Origin: JBBKWH01 sp037968855
GTDB taxonomy: Bacteria; Pseudomonadota; Gammaproteobacteria; Pseudomonadales; Moraxellaceae
Assembly (NCBI GenBank): GCA_037968855.1
Contig: JBBKWH010000041.1
Coordinates: 1-15,743, forward strand
Direction: 5' to 3'
Length of the DNA stretch: 15,743 nt
In this document: positions 7,032 through 12,860 of the stretch, one piece after another
How the letters are laid out: each line of letters starts with the position of its first letter
Position numbering within the stretch: the stretch's first letter is position 1
Made by a program: the position numbers and the translations under genes
Notes under the pieces: generated by a model
Database searches by the model: none
Seen by the model: only the letters and a program-made list of their open reading frames with translations
What the model was told of the DNA's origin: nothing

Positions 7032-7100
7032 ACGGGATATGGGTACTGATTTCATGGTTTGAATATGTCTGTGGCGATGAACAGACGGAAATCAGCCCGT
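7032..7100. repeat. Nested three-part inverted repeat in the intergenic region
   Basis: Three left arms, ACGGG (7032-7036), CTGATTTC (7046-7053) and GTCTGT (7067-7072), match right arms ACAGAC (7081-7086), GAAATCAG (7088-7095) and CCCGT (7096-7100) in the correct nested order. The right side is almost uninterrupted, while the left side has gaps of 9 and 13 bases. The loop is 8 bases. No gene is supported here. It lies in the gap between the convergent FrnE-like and TetR genes. Confidence 0.6.
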
Positions 7101-7195
7101 AACATTTGTGTTTAATCTGCACCATATTCAGCAATCGTATGCTGACCTTAACATTGATGTTACCGGTCATGATTGCCACCAGAAACATCGCTCTT

Positions 7196-7849
7196 TTAAG
7201 CCAGCAGTCCTCGCAAATAAACCTGAAGCAGGCTTTGCAAAGCCTGTGTGATGCGATCACGATCAAAGACCTGTGGTTGATTTAAATGGGCAATTTGCAG
7301 TTCGTGCATTGCCCCTACAACAGCGACAGCAAGGATATGATAGGGCTGAGCTGGTGCATGCCCTTGCTGTAACATGACGCTAAAATACATCTCAATTAGC
7401 TGAGAAAACTGGCCAATCACGGCGTGACGTCTCGCTTCTGCCACTGCACTTACACCCAAAATTTCAATGGTGGTCAATCGAGCACGACGCGGATCCGTCA
7501 ATTGCGCATTTAAAAACACCTCCAGCCCATGCCACAGGCGCGCTGGTAAAGGGAGCTCAGAGCCAATCAGTGCAGCACTCACCTGAGTAAAAGTATTTTC
7601 TATTTCTTGATCAAAGACCGTCAGCAATAACGCCTCTTTATCAGAGAACTGTTCATAAAAATGCCGTGTTGTCACTTTGGCTGCTCGGCAAATTTGCTCA
7701 ATATTGGTCGCGGCATAGCCTTGGGTGCCAAATAGCTCTAATCCTGTATCCAACAAACGCTGGCGACGCTCTTGCTGTAATTGCGCAGCACTGCGCCCAC
7801 CATAGCCACGACGCGATTTTGTGCTGAGTAGCTCAGAAGTATCATTCAT
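7196..7849 (-). CDS. TetR/AcrR-family transcriptional regulator
   Basis: The 217-residue protein has the standard TetR layout. A basic N-terminal arm (KSRRGYGGRS) precedes helices 1-3 with the helix-turn-helix at about 47-66 (TNIEQICRAAKVTTRHFYEQF), followed by SDKEALL. The variable helical ligand-binding domain covers about 85-217. It should bind DNA as a dimer and release it on binding a small, probably hydrophobic ligand. It is divergent from the short-chain dehydrogenase across a 137-base gap, the usual geometry for a regulator and its target, so control of that gene is the best guess. The ATG at 7849-7847 has only a weak ribosome binding site. The C-terminal domain gives no ligand clue. 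Confidence 0.9.
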   Translation of the reverse strand: MNDTSELLSTKSRRGYGGRSAAQLQQERRQRLLDTGLELFGTQGYAATNIEQICRAAKVTTRHFYEQFSDKEALLLTVFDQEIENTFTQVSAALIGSELPLPARLWHGLEVFLNAQLTDPRRARLTTIEILGVSAVAEARRHAVIGQFSQLIEMYFSVMLQQGHAPAQPYHILAVAVVGAMHELQIAHLNQPQVFDRDRITQALQSLLQVYLRGLLA

Positions 7850-7889
7850 AGATTAATCGGTCCAGCCAAGAGTGAGTCGAGCATCAAAA

Positions 7890-7919
7890 AGCCATTATTT
7901 TGCGTCTAGCCTTATTTTA
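7890..7919. promoter_or_regulatory. Direct repeat in the tetR-SDR divergent region
   Basis: AGCCATTATTTT (7890-7901) and AGCCTTATTTTA (7908-7919) are near-identical and spaced 18 bases apart start to start. TetR proteins usually prefer inverted repeats, so this is only a weak candidate for a control site of the divergent genes. Confidence 0.3.
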
Positions 7920-7986
7920 GCACTGCCAATCCATACGAAATTGTGAAAATATACATTTCCTAAATTTGATGATCAGAGCATACATC

Positions 7987-8769
7987 ATGCAAAAAAAGTC
8001 CTGTGTCTTGGTGACAGGTGCGGCATCTGGAATTGGTTATGCAATCGCAAAGACATTTAGCGAGCAAGGCTGGTTTGTAGGTCTCGCCGATATTGATGAG
8101 ATTGGGGTCAGTCGCGCCGCAAAAGAGATCGGTGAAGATCATACGCTCGCGTTTCAGCTTGATGTTTGTGATCTTGCAGCATGGGAACAGGTTCTCAGTC
8201 TCTTTTGGCAAAAGACAGGTAGACTTGACCTGTTGGTTAATAACGCTGGCATTTTATTCTCTGGTGCATTTGAAGACATACCCATTGCTCAGCAACATCG
8301 CATTATTGATGTCAATGTTAAAGGCGTGATGAATGGTTGCTATAGCGCCTTGCCATGGCTTAGACAGACCCAGCACTCACAAGTGATCAATGTGTCATCT
8401 GCCTCGGCCATTTATGGACAACCCTCTTTATCTACTTATTCTGCAAGTAAATTTGCTATTCGTGGTCTCACTGAGGCGCTGAATTTGGAGTGGGAGTCAT
8501 TCGATATTCGAGTGATGGATATCATGCCTTTGTTTGTACAAACTGCAATGGTTAAAGACATGGATGCCAAGGTCATTCAAACAATGGGGGTGAAGCTTAC
8601 CCCTATGGATGTTGCCAAAGTCGCGTGGAAAGCCACCAATGCACCATGCTGGATTCATCGTGTACATTGGACAGTTGGCTTAGATACACGGTTGTTTTAT
8701 AGCATGGTTGGCCTGATGCCCAACTGGATTAACCGCAGTGCCACGCGCTGGATTGCAGCAAAACACTAA
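7987..8769 (+). CDS. Short-chain dehydrogenase/reductase (SDR), NAD(P)-dependent
   Basis: The start chosen is the ATG at 7987, which puts the first Rossmann strand (SCVLVTG) close to the N-terminus as usual. ATG 7969 and TTG 7966 are possible but have no better ribosome binding site. The 260-residue protein has the cofactor motif T10-GAASGIG-17, D59, NNAG (85-88), N110, S138, Y151 and K155, which is a complete classical SDR catalytic tetrad. D35 to D37 after the second strand (LADIDE) suggests preference for NAD over NADP. The C-terminal part (about 185-260) is the substrate lid and ends with a Trp/Arg-rich tail. The substrate is unknown. Context with a TetR regulator and downstream lipases suggests an alcohol, aldehyde or fatty-chain substrate. 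Confidence 0.9.
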   Translation: MQKKSCVLVTGAASGIGYAIAKTFSEQGWFVGLADIDEIGVSRAAKEIGEDHTLAFQLDVCDLAAWEQVLSLFWQKTGRLDLLVNNAGILFSGAFEDIPIAQQHRIIDVNVKGVMNGCYSALPWLRQTQHSQVINVSSASAIYGQPSLSTYSASKFAIRGLTEALNLEWESFDIRVMDIMPLFVQTAMVKDMDAKVIQTMGVKLTPMDVAKVAWKATNAPCWIHRVHWTVGLDTRLFYSMVGLMPNWINRSATRWIAAKH

Positions 8770-9035
8770 GCATCTCACAGCAAAACGCCTACTCCATCTT
8801 TGCAAGCTTGTCTCAGCTATGGCCACGATTCACCAATACATCTATGACCATTGAGCGAGTACTCAGTCGGTTGTATTGGTACTTTACATCAGCCTTGCTG
8901 AGGCAAGATGATGACAGGTCGTCGGATTGAGATGACTTAATACGCCTCAAATATAGAAAATAACAATTGTCTGAAATAGACTGCATAGGCTTAATTGCTT
9001 TTCCCAACTCACTTTCATGGATCTGAGAGACTAAT
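8770..9035. other. Intergenic region with two hairpin-forming repeats, no gene supported
   Basis: This 266-base gap holds two structures. ACCAATACA (8832-8840) pairs with TGTATTGGT (8872-8880), a perfect 9-base match with a 31-base loop that contains GAGTACTC. CATC and CTTGC (8887-8898) pair with GCAAG and GATG (8903-8913). An 87-codon minus-strand frame crosses the gap but shows no family features. A weak promoter-like TTGTCT (8967-8972) lies upstream of the lipase. GAGAG before the ATG at 9036 is the lipase ribosome binding site. Confidence 0.55.
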
Positions 9036-10022
9036 ATGAAAAACCTATGCCTTGGGCTGTTGGCACTCACTGGCACGATGAGCGCGTCTGCTGCGACCTA
9101 TTACAACTGTGCCACCAACACAGGATGTGTGCCGCAAGCTGATATCAACGTAAAATCGAGCTATGCCCATACGAAGTATCCATTGGTCTTTGCCAATGGT
9201 GCTGGCGCTGGCTTTAATCAAATCGGCCCTCTGAATTATTGGTACAACATTCCTCAAAACTTGATTAAAAACGGCGCTGACGTCTATGTGACCAAAGCTT
9301 CGGCTCTAAACTCCAGTGAATATCGTGGGGAGGAAGTGCTACAGCAAGTCCGTCAAATCCTTGCCATTAGTAATGATAAAAAAGTCAACTTAATCGGCCA
9401 CAGTCATGGCGGGCAATCGATTCGTTACGTGGCTGGTGTTGCACCTCAGCTGGTGGCCTCAGTAACTGCGGTTGCATCACCGACTAAGGGTTCGCCTGTT
9501 GCCGATTTATTTTTAGAGTTTCAACAGGTAGAGCCTAGCAACGGCCTCGTGATCAACGCGATTGCTGGCTTTGCCAACTTGATTGGTGTGTCTACTGACT
9601 ATCTGTCAGGTAACTCGGGTGCCGATCAAAACGCACTTAAAGCGGTCTATGCCCTTAGCAGCCAAGGAACGGCTGAGTTTAATCGCAGCTTCCCCATGGG
9701 TGTTCCAGCCACGACTTGTGGTGAAGGCGCTCAGCGTGTCAATGGCATCCGTTTCTACTCTTGGAGTGGCGCAGGTAAAATAACCACCGGCATTGATCCG
9801 TCTGATACCGCACTCGCAGCAACGAGCCTAATGATTAAAGGAGACAGTGACGGTTTAGTTCCTGTATGCAGTAGTCATTTTGGTCACGTCATTCGAGATA
9901 ACTTTAAAATGAATCATTTGGACGAAGTGAACCAGATTGCTGGGCTGGTGAGTCTCTTTGAAACCAATCCGATTTCGGTTTTTCGCGCCCATGCTAATCG
10001 CTTAAAGCAAGCAAATCTTTGA
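9036..10022 (+). CDS. lipA: Secreted triacylglycerol lipase, subfamily I.1 (LipA-like)
   Basis: The 328-residue precursor begins with a Sec signal peptide (MKNLCLGLLALTGTMSASA, cleavage near 19-20). The mature alpha/beta-hydrolase resembles P. aeruginosa LipA along its whole length. The nucleophile elbow GHSHGG (121-126) contains S123. SDGLVPVCSSH gives D272, and KMNHLDEVNQ gives H294. C228 and C278 match the conserved disulfide, and SLFETNPISVFRAHANRLK matches the C-terminus. It should be exported through Sec, folded in the periplasm and secreted by a type II system to hydrolyse triglycerides. The oxyanion loop reads ANGAGAGF instead of the usual HG...GF. An extra Cys pair (C24, C31) is present. 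No lipase-specific foldase gene lies beside it. Confidence 0.93.
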   Translation: MKNLCLGLLALTGTMSASAATYYNCATNTGCVPQADINVKSSYAHTKYPLVFANGAGAGFNQIGPLNYWYNIPQNLIKNGADVYVTKASALNSSEYRGEEVLQQVRQILAISNDKKVNLIGHSHGGQSIRYVAGVAPQLVASVTAVASPTKGSPVADLFLEFQQVEPSNGLVINAIAGFANLIGVSTDYLSGNSGADQNALKAVYALSSQGTAEFNRSFPMGVPATTCGEGAQRVNGIRFYSWSGAGKITTGIDPSDTALAATSLMIKGDSDGLVPVCSSHFGHVIRDNFKMNHLDEVNQIAGLVSLFETNPISVFRAHANRLKQANL

Positions 10023-10045
10023 TACTCCCCAGCTAACGCTAGGTT

Positions 10046-10123
10046 CTGCAACGAGACGCTCATGTCCGAACGCAACACTGCTTTTTGTTGCAATGCTCTG
10101 TGTTGCGTTGCAGGAATGCGTCT
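10046..10123 (+). terminator. Nested inverted repeat downstream of the lipase gene
   Basis: ACGCAACAC (10070-10078) pairs perfectly with GTGTTGCGT (10100-10108). AGACGC (10054-10059) pairs with GCGTCT (10118-10123) outside it. CTGCAACG (10046-10053) can compete by pairing with CGTTGCAG (10106-10113). The only T-run is in the loop, so a simple intrinsic terminator is doubtful. A message-stabilising 3' structure or an extragenic palindrome is possible. Confidence 0.45.
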
Positions 10124-10155
10124 TAGGTCATGGGCTGAACAGCAGCCCTGATCAA

Positions 10156-10183
10156 TTCACTGCACGAGCAATTCGGTTATACT
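10156..10183 (+). promoter_or_regulatory. Candidate sigma70 promoter of the lipoprotein hydrolase gene
   Basis: The -10 TATACT (10178-10183) is near consensus. A -35-like TTCACT (10156-10161) lies 16 bases upstream. The leader to the chosen ATG at 10256 would be about 65 bases. This suggests the hydrolase can be expressed apart from the lipase. Confidence 0.4.
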
Positions 10184-10255
10184 TTGTGGATTAAAGCCAT
10201 CAATAGTGAGCGTATGACGGTCACTGCCTATAGCCAAACAATCGAGACCTTAAGC

Positions 10256-11185
10256 ATGCGACATTTTTTTTCCATCACACTGTTGGCGCTCAGTGTTGTC
10301 ATCAGTGGCTGTGCCAGTACTCAACAGGCTCTGACAACGACTGCGATTGGCGCAGAGCGCATGCGTGCTGACTTAGATAAAAAAGCCATTCAGGTGGGTG
10401 AGTTTAATATTCCGTATCTAGAAGGCGGTACAGGTCCTACTGTTTTCATGATTCATGGCTTTCAATCCAACAAAGATATCTGGTTGCGATTTGCTGGCAA
10501 GCTCACCGATCAGTACCACGTGATTGCTATTGATTTACCAGCCCATGGCGATAGCAATATCCTGATGGAGCAAAGCTACACCATTACCGAGCAAGCCAGT
10601 CGCGTCGCTGCCATTATGGATGCGCTCAAATTAGATCAACCCGTACATGTCATGGGGCACTCCATGGGTGGGGCGATTGCCTTTACTTTGGCAGCCAATT
10701 ATCCGCAACATGTCAAAACACTAGCGTTGATCAATGCAGCGGGTGTCATCTCGCCTCAACCGAGCCAACTGCAACGTGAGCTAGAGCAAGGCAGGAATCC
10801 ATTGATCGTACGTCATGCCGACGATTACCGCGCGATGCTGGCATTTACCATGTCGGATCGACCGTATATTCCCTCCCCTATGATTGCAACGCTCACACGT
10901 GAGGCGATTGGACGAGAAGCCATTGCGACGCGTATTTTTAACCAATTAGATCCCAAACTGTCGCCACCTGCCCCCGAAGTGCTGACACGCATTAAAGCAC
11001 CCACTTGGGTACTATGGGGAGACCAAGACAAAGTACTGGATGTGTCATCAACCCAAGTATTTCAACAGTGGCTGCCACATGCTGAAGTGCTCATCCTTAA
11101 AGGTGTGGGTCATGTGCCACAAGTAGAACAGCCCAAAGCCATGGCAAACGCTTATCTAGCGTTTTTGTCGCATACTCAACCATAG
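10256..11185 (+). CDS. Lipoprotein alpha/beta hydrolase (esterase/lipase-like)
   Basis: The start at 10256 is chosen because it places a clean lipoprotein signal at the N-terminus: MRHFFSITLLALSVVISGC with the lipobox ISGC and the lipidated C19. In-frame starts at 10184 and 10214 would bury it. Ala at +2 predicts sorting to the outer membrane by Lol. The 309-residue protein has the oxyanion HGFQ (67-70), nucleophile elbow GHSMGG (134-139) with S136, acid D258 (GDQDKV) and H286 (GVGHVP), a complete catalytic triad. The closest-looking relatives are Moraxella/Psychrobacter-type Lip3 lipases and meta-cleavage-product hydrolases. With a lipoprotein anchor the former is likelier. It sits 233 bases after the secreted lipase, so the pair may share lipid use. 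Confidence 0.88.
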   Translation: MRHFFSITLLALSVVISGCASTQQALTTTAIGAERMRADLDKKAIQVGEFNIPYLEGGTGPTVFMIHGFQSNKDIWLRFAGKLTDQYHVIAIDLPAHGDSNILMEQSYTITEQASRVAAIMDALKLDQPVHVMGHSMGGAIAFTLAANYPQHVKTLALINAAGVISPQPSQLQRELEQGRNPLIVRHADDYRAMLAFTMSDRPYIPSPMIATLTREAIGREAIATRIFNQLDPKLSPPAPEVLTRIKAPTWVLWGDQDKVLDVSSTQVFQQWLPHAEVLILKGVGHVPQVEQPKAMANAYLAFLSHTQP

Positions 11186-11193
11186 CAATCTGG

Positions 11194-11333
11194 CCATGCG
11201 TATGCCCCAGCATGGAATACGGCGGCTACATTGGCAATTGTGTTGATCATCGAAGGTGTCAGCATGGCCACTCAATGAGTAGGTCATGCCACACATCACT
11301 AATCGCCCTCAATATTTGAGCATGATCAAATAT
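11194..11333. repeat. Cluster of three hairpins in the gap between convergent genes
   Basis: CCATGC (11194-11199) pairs with GCATGG (11210-11215). GCATGGCC-ACT (11262-11272) pairs with AGT-A-GGTCATGC (11278-11289), with one wobble and one bulge. ATATTTGA (11312-11319) pairs with TCAAATAT (11326-11333). The word GCATGG(CC) recurs in both directions, as in repetitive extragenic palindromes. The last, AT-rich hairpin may end transcription from both sides. Confidence 0.55.
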
Positions 11334-11356
11334 CGCTGTTTGTAGTAACGTCATAA

Positions 11357-12067
11357 TTACAGTGTAGATGCCCAATCAGGAATCACCGCTAGCGCAAAGA
11401 CTTCAAGCTGTTTGTCTAAGCCTGTCAGTACCAGCAGCCCAAGCATCATTAACAACCAACCCAGCATCTTTTTAACCTTGACACTGTTTTGCAGCATCTC
11501 TGGCTTGAGTTTTTTGAGGGCTTGAGCCGATGCCAAGCCAGCGATCAACAAGACCAAAGCAGTGCCCAAACCAAAGCTCAGCATAACAATAAATGCCGTT
11601 CCCATCTGCTGACCCATCGACGCAAGCGCAATGGCTGCGCCTAGCGTTGGCCCGACACATGGCAGCCAGACTAAGCCTAGCAGCAAACCCAAACTAAACT
11701 GCCCCACCCAACCTGCTCGATCATCATCGGCAGGGCTAAAACGTGCGGTGAGTGACGACAGCTTGATGCTAATCCACTCGCCTAGCCTGCTACTGATCAA
11801 CGTCAATGCAGCCAGTACTAACAACAACGCTGCAAAATACCGAAACAACTCAGGATCAAGATGTGCATTGACCAGCAAGAAGCTCAATAGCGTGCCTGCC
11901 ACAGCAAACGATACACTTAAACCCAACGCTAATGCATAGGGACCAAAGCGACTTTTTCCGGCAGCGGACCCCATCACAATCGGAATCAACGGCCATACGC
12001 AAGGCGAAAGCACGCCAAGGATGCCAGCCAAAAATGCGAGCGGAATTGCTGCTATTTCCAAACTCAT
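11357..12067 (-). CDS. CcdA/DsbD-family transmembrane electron carrier
   Basis: The 236-residue protein has six predicted membrane helices (about 5-31, 42-67, 74-92, 121-147, 158-182, 198-217). It carries the two family cysteines in inverted-symmetric motifs, SPCVWPLIP (C23) and LPCVGPTLG (C137). CcdA/DsbD central domains use these to move electrons from cytoplasmic thioredoxin to periplasmic thiol proteins. This protein has only the membrane domain, not the periplasmic alpha and gamma domains of full DsbD. The thioredoxin-like gene directly upstream (27 bases away, same strand) is the natural partner. GAGGAG before the ATG is a strong ribosome binding site. No cytochrome c maturation genes are nearby, so a metal or oxidative-stress role is as likely as haem work. 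Confidence 0.9.
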   Translation of the reverse strand: MSLEIAAIPLAFLAGILGVLSPCVWPLIPIVMGSAAGKSRFGPYALALGLSVSFAVAGTLLSFLLVNAHLDPELFRYFAALLLVLAALTLISSRLGEWISIKLSSLTARFSPADDDRAGWVGQFSLGLLLGLVWLPCVGPTLGAAIALASMGQQMGTAFIVMLSFGLGTALVLLIAGLASAQALKKLKPEMLQNSVKVKKMLGWLLMMLGLLVLTGLDKQLEVFALAVIPDWASTL

Positions 12068-12094
12068 ACGGTTATTCTCCTCAACAAAAACGCC

Positions 12095-12592
12095 TTATGA
12101 GCGTTGAAATAACCGCTGAAAAAATCCCTGCTTAGGCTGGTCTTCTGTATTGCTAGGGATCTGGCTCACGGCGGGTGTTGTCGAGGATAAGTTAATACTG
12201 CGCAGCGTATCGAGCTGTTGAAAAATCACATTGGTTCGGGTTTCAGCTACGCTAAAACCAATTTGCTTACTGCCCTTAAAAAAGGCAAACGTCGACTGGC
12301 GTGGCGCTTTAAAGTGCGTGACCCATTGTTTTTGATCATCAAAATCAACATTCAATACGGTAATTCCACTGCTAGGATTGGCTTTTTGATAGCTGGTTAA
12401 TATCTCGTGCTGTTTTCTACACGTCGGACACCATTTGGCACTGATATCGACCAAAATTGGTTTATTTTCAGCTTGCAGTGTTTTAAATCGCGCTTCAGTA
12501 AATGGCTCAAAGGTAAGCGCCTGTGCCGAACTCACCACACCGAAACAGACAGCCGCAATCGCTGCTTGTTTTGCAAAATCATTGAATAGCAT
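12095..12592 (-). CDS. Periplasmic thioredoxin-like protein, WCPTC motif
   Basis: The 165-residue precursor has a Sec signal (cleavage near SSAQA-L, residue 25) and a thioredoxin fold with W54-C55-P-T-C58 after VDISAK. The position equivalent to the thioredoxin cis-proline appears to be Ser, in RQST (about 98-101) before FAFFKG. I recall similar QST motifs in a clade of bacterial thioredoxin-like proteins, so this may be clade-specific rather than a defect. The C-terminal tail of about 35 residues is Ser/Thr/Pro/Gln-rich and ends in FFQRLFQRS. It should be reduced by the CcdA-like protein encoded just downstream and pass electrons to periplasmic disulfides. GAGGA lies about 7 bases before the ATG. 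Confidence 0.88.
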   Translation of the reverse strand: MLFNDFAKQAAIAAVCFGVVSSAQALTFEPFTEARFKTLQAENKPILVDISAKWCPTCRKQHEILTSYQKANPSSGITVLNVDFDDQKQWVTHFKAPRQSTFAFFKGSKQIGFSVAETRTNVIFQQLDTLRSINLSSTTPAVSQIPSNTEDQPKQGFFQRLFQRS

Positions 12593-12686
12593 GGATTAAT
12601 CCTCAATCAAAAATTAAACAACGTGATCACTCGGCAAGATCGCTGAATGATGGTGACGTGATTTGACGGATTGAAGATGCCCATTG

Positions 12687-12703
12687 TTACAAGACAAATG
12701 TAA
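12687..12703. promoter_or_regulatory. Inverted repeat upstream of the thioredoxin-CcdA genes
   Basis: TTACA (12687-12691) and TGTAA (12699-12703) face each other across 7 bases. ATGTAA recurs 12 bases further on. The position, about 100 bases before the thioredoxin start, suits a regulator site. No known box is recognised. Confidence 0.3.
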
Positions 12704-12751
12704 TGGCAATGTAAATGCTGTCTATGAATGCTGACATTGATATTGATTTGG

Positions 12752-12840
12752 TCTCAGTACCCGCAAGCGCTTGTACTGAGAAGATCACCAGTCCCCACAA
12801 GCACCTATACATACATATATGGCAACTTATAGGGACTGGT
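12752..12840. repeat. Two consecutive 9-base inverted repeats after the CzcA-type gene
   Basis: TCTCAGTAC (12752-12760) pairs with GTACTGAGA (12773-12781) across a loop holding AAGCGCTT. ACCAGTCCC (12787-12795) pairs with GGGACTGGT (12832-12840) across an AT-rich 36-base loop. Both are perfect. They lie downstream of the minus-strand czcA and could end or protect its message, although no T-run follows. Confidence 0.55.
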
Positions 12841-12860
12841 TGGTTGATCACAACGTGATG

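Noticed and set aside
6925..7266. 113-codon minus-strand frame between the FrnE-like and tetR genes
   Set aside because: It overlaps the ends of two well-supported genes and its Cys/Ser-rich translation shows no family features. The gap is better explained by inverted repeats.
8813..9076. 87-codon minus-strand frame in the gap before the lipase
   Set aside because: It overlaps the lipase start and signal peptide, has no recognisable motif, and most of it lies in hairpin-rich DNA.
10184..10255. 24-residue N-terminal extension of the lipoprotein hydrolase
   Set aside because: It would move the lipobox too far inside the protein. The candidate promoter -10 also ends at 10183, leaving no room for a leader.
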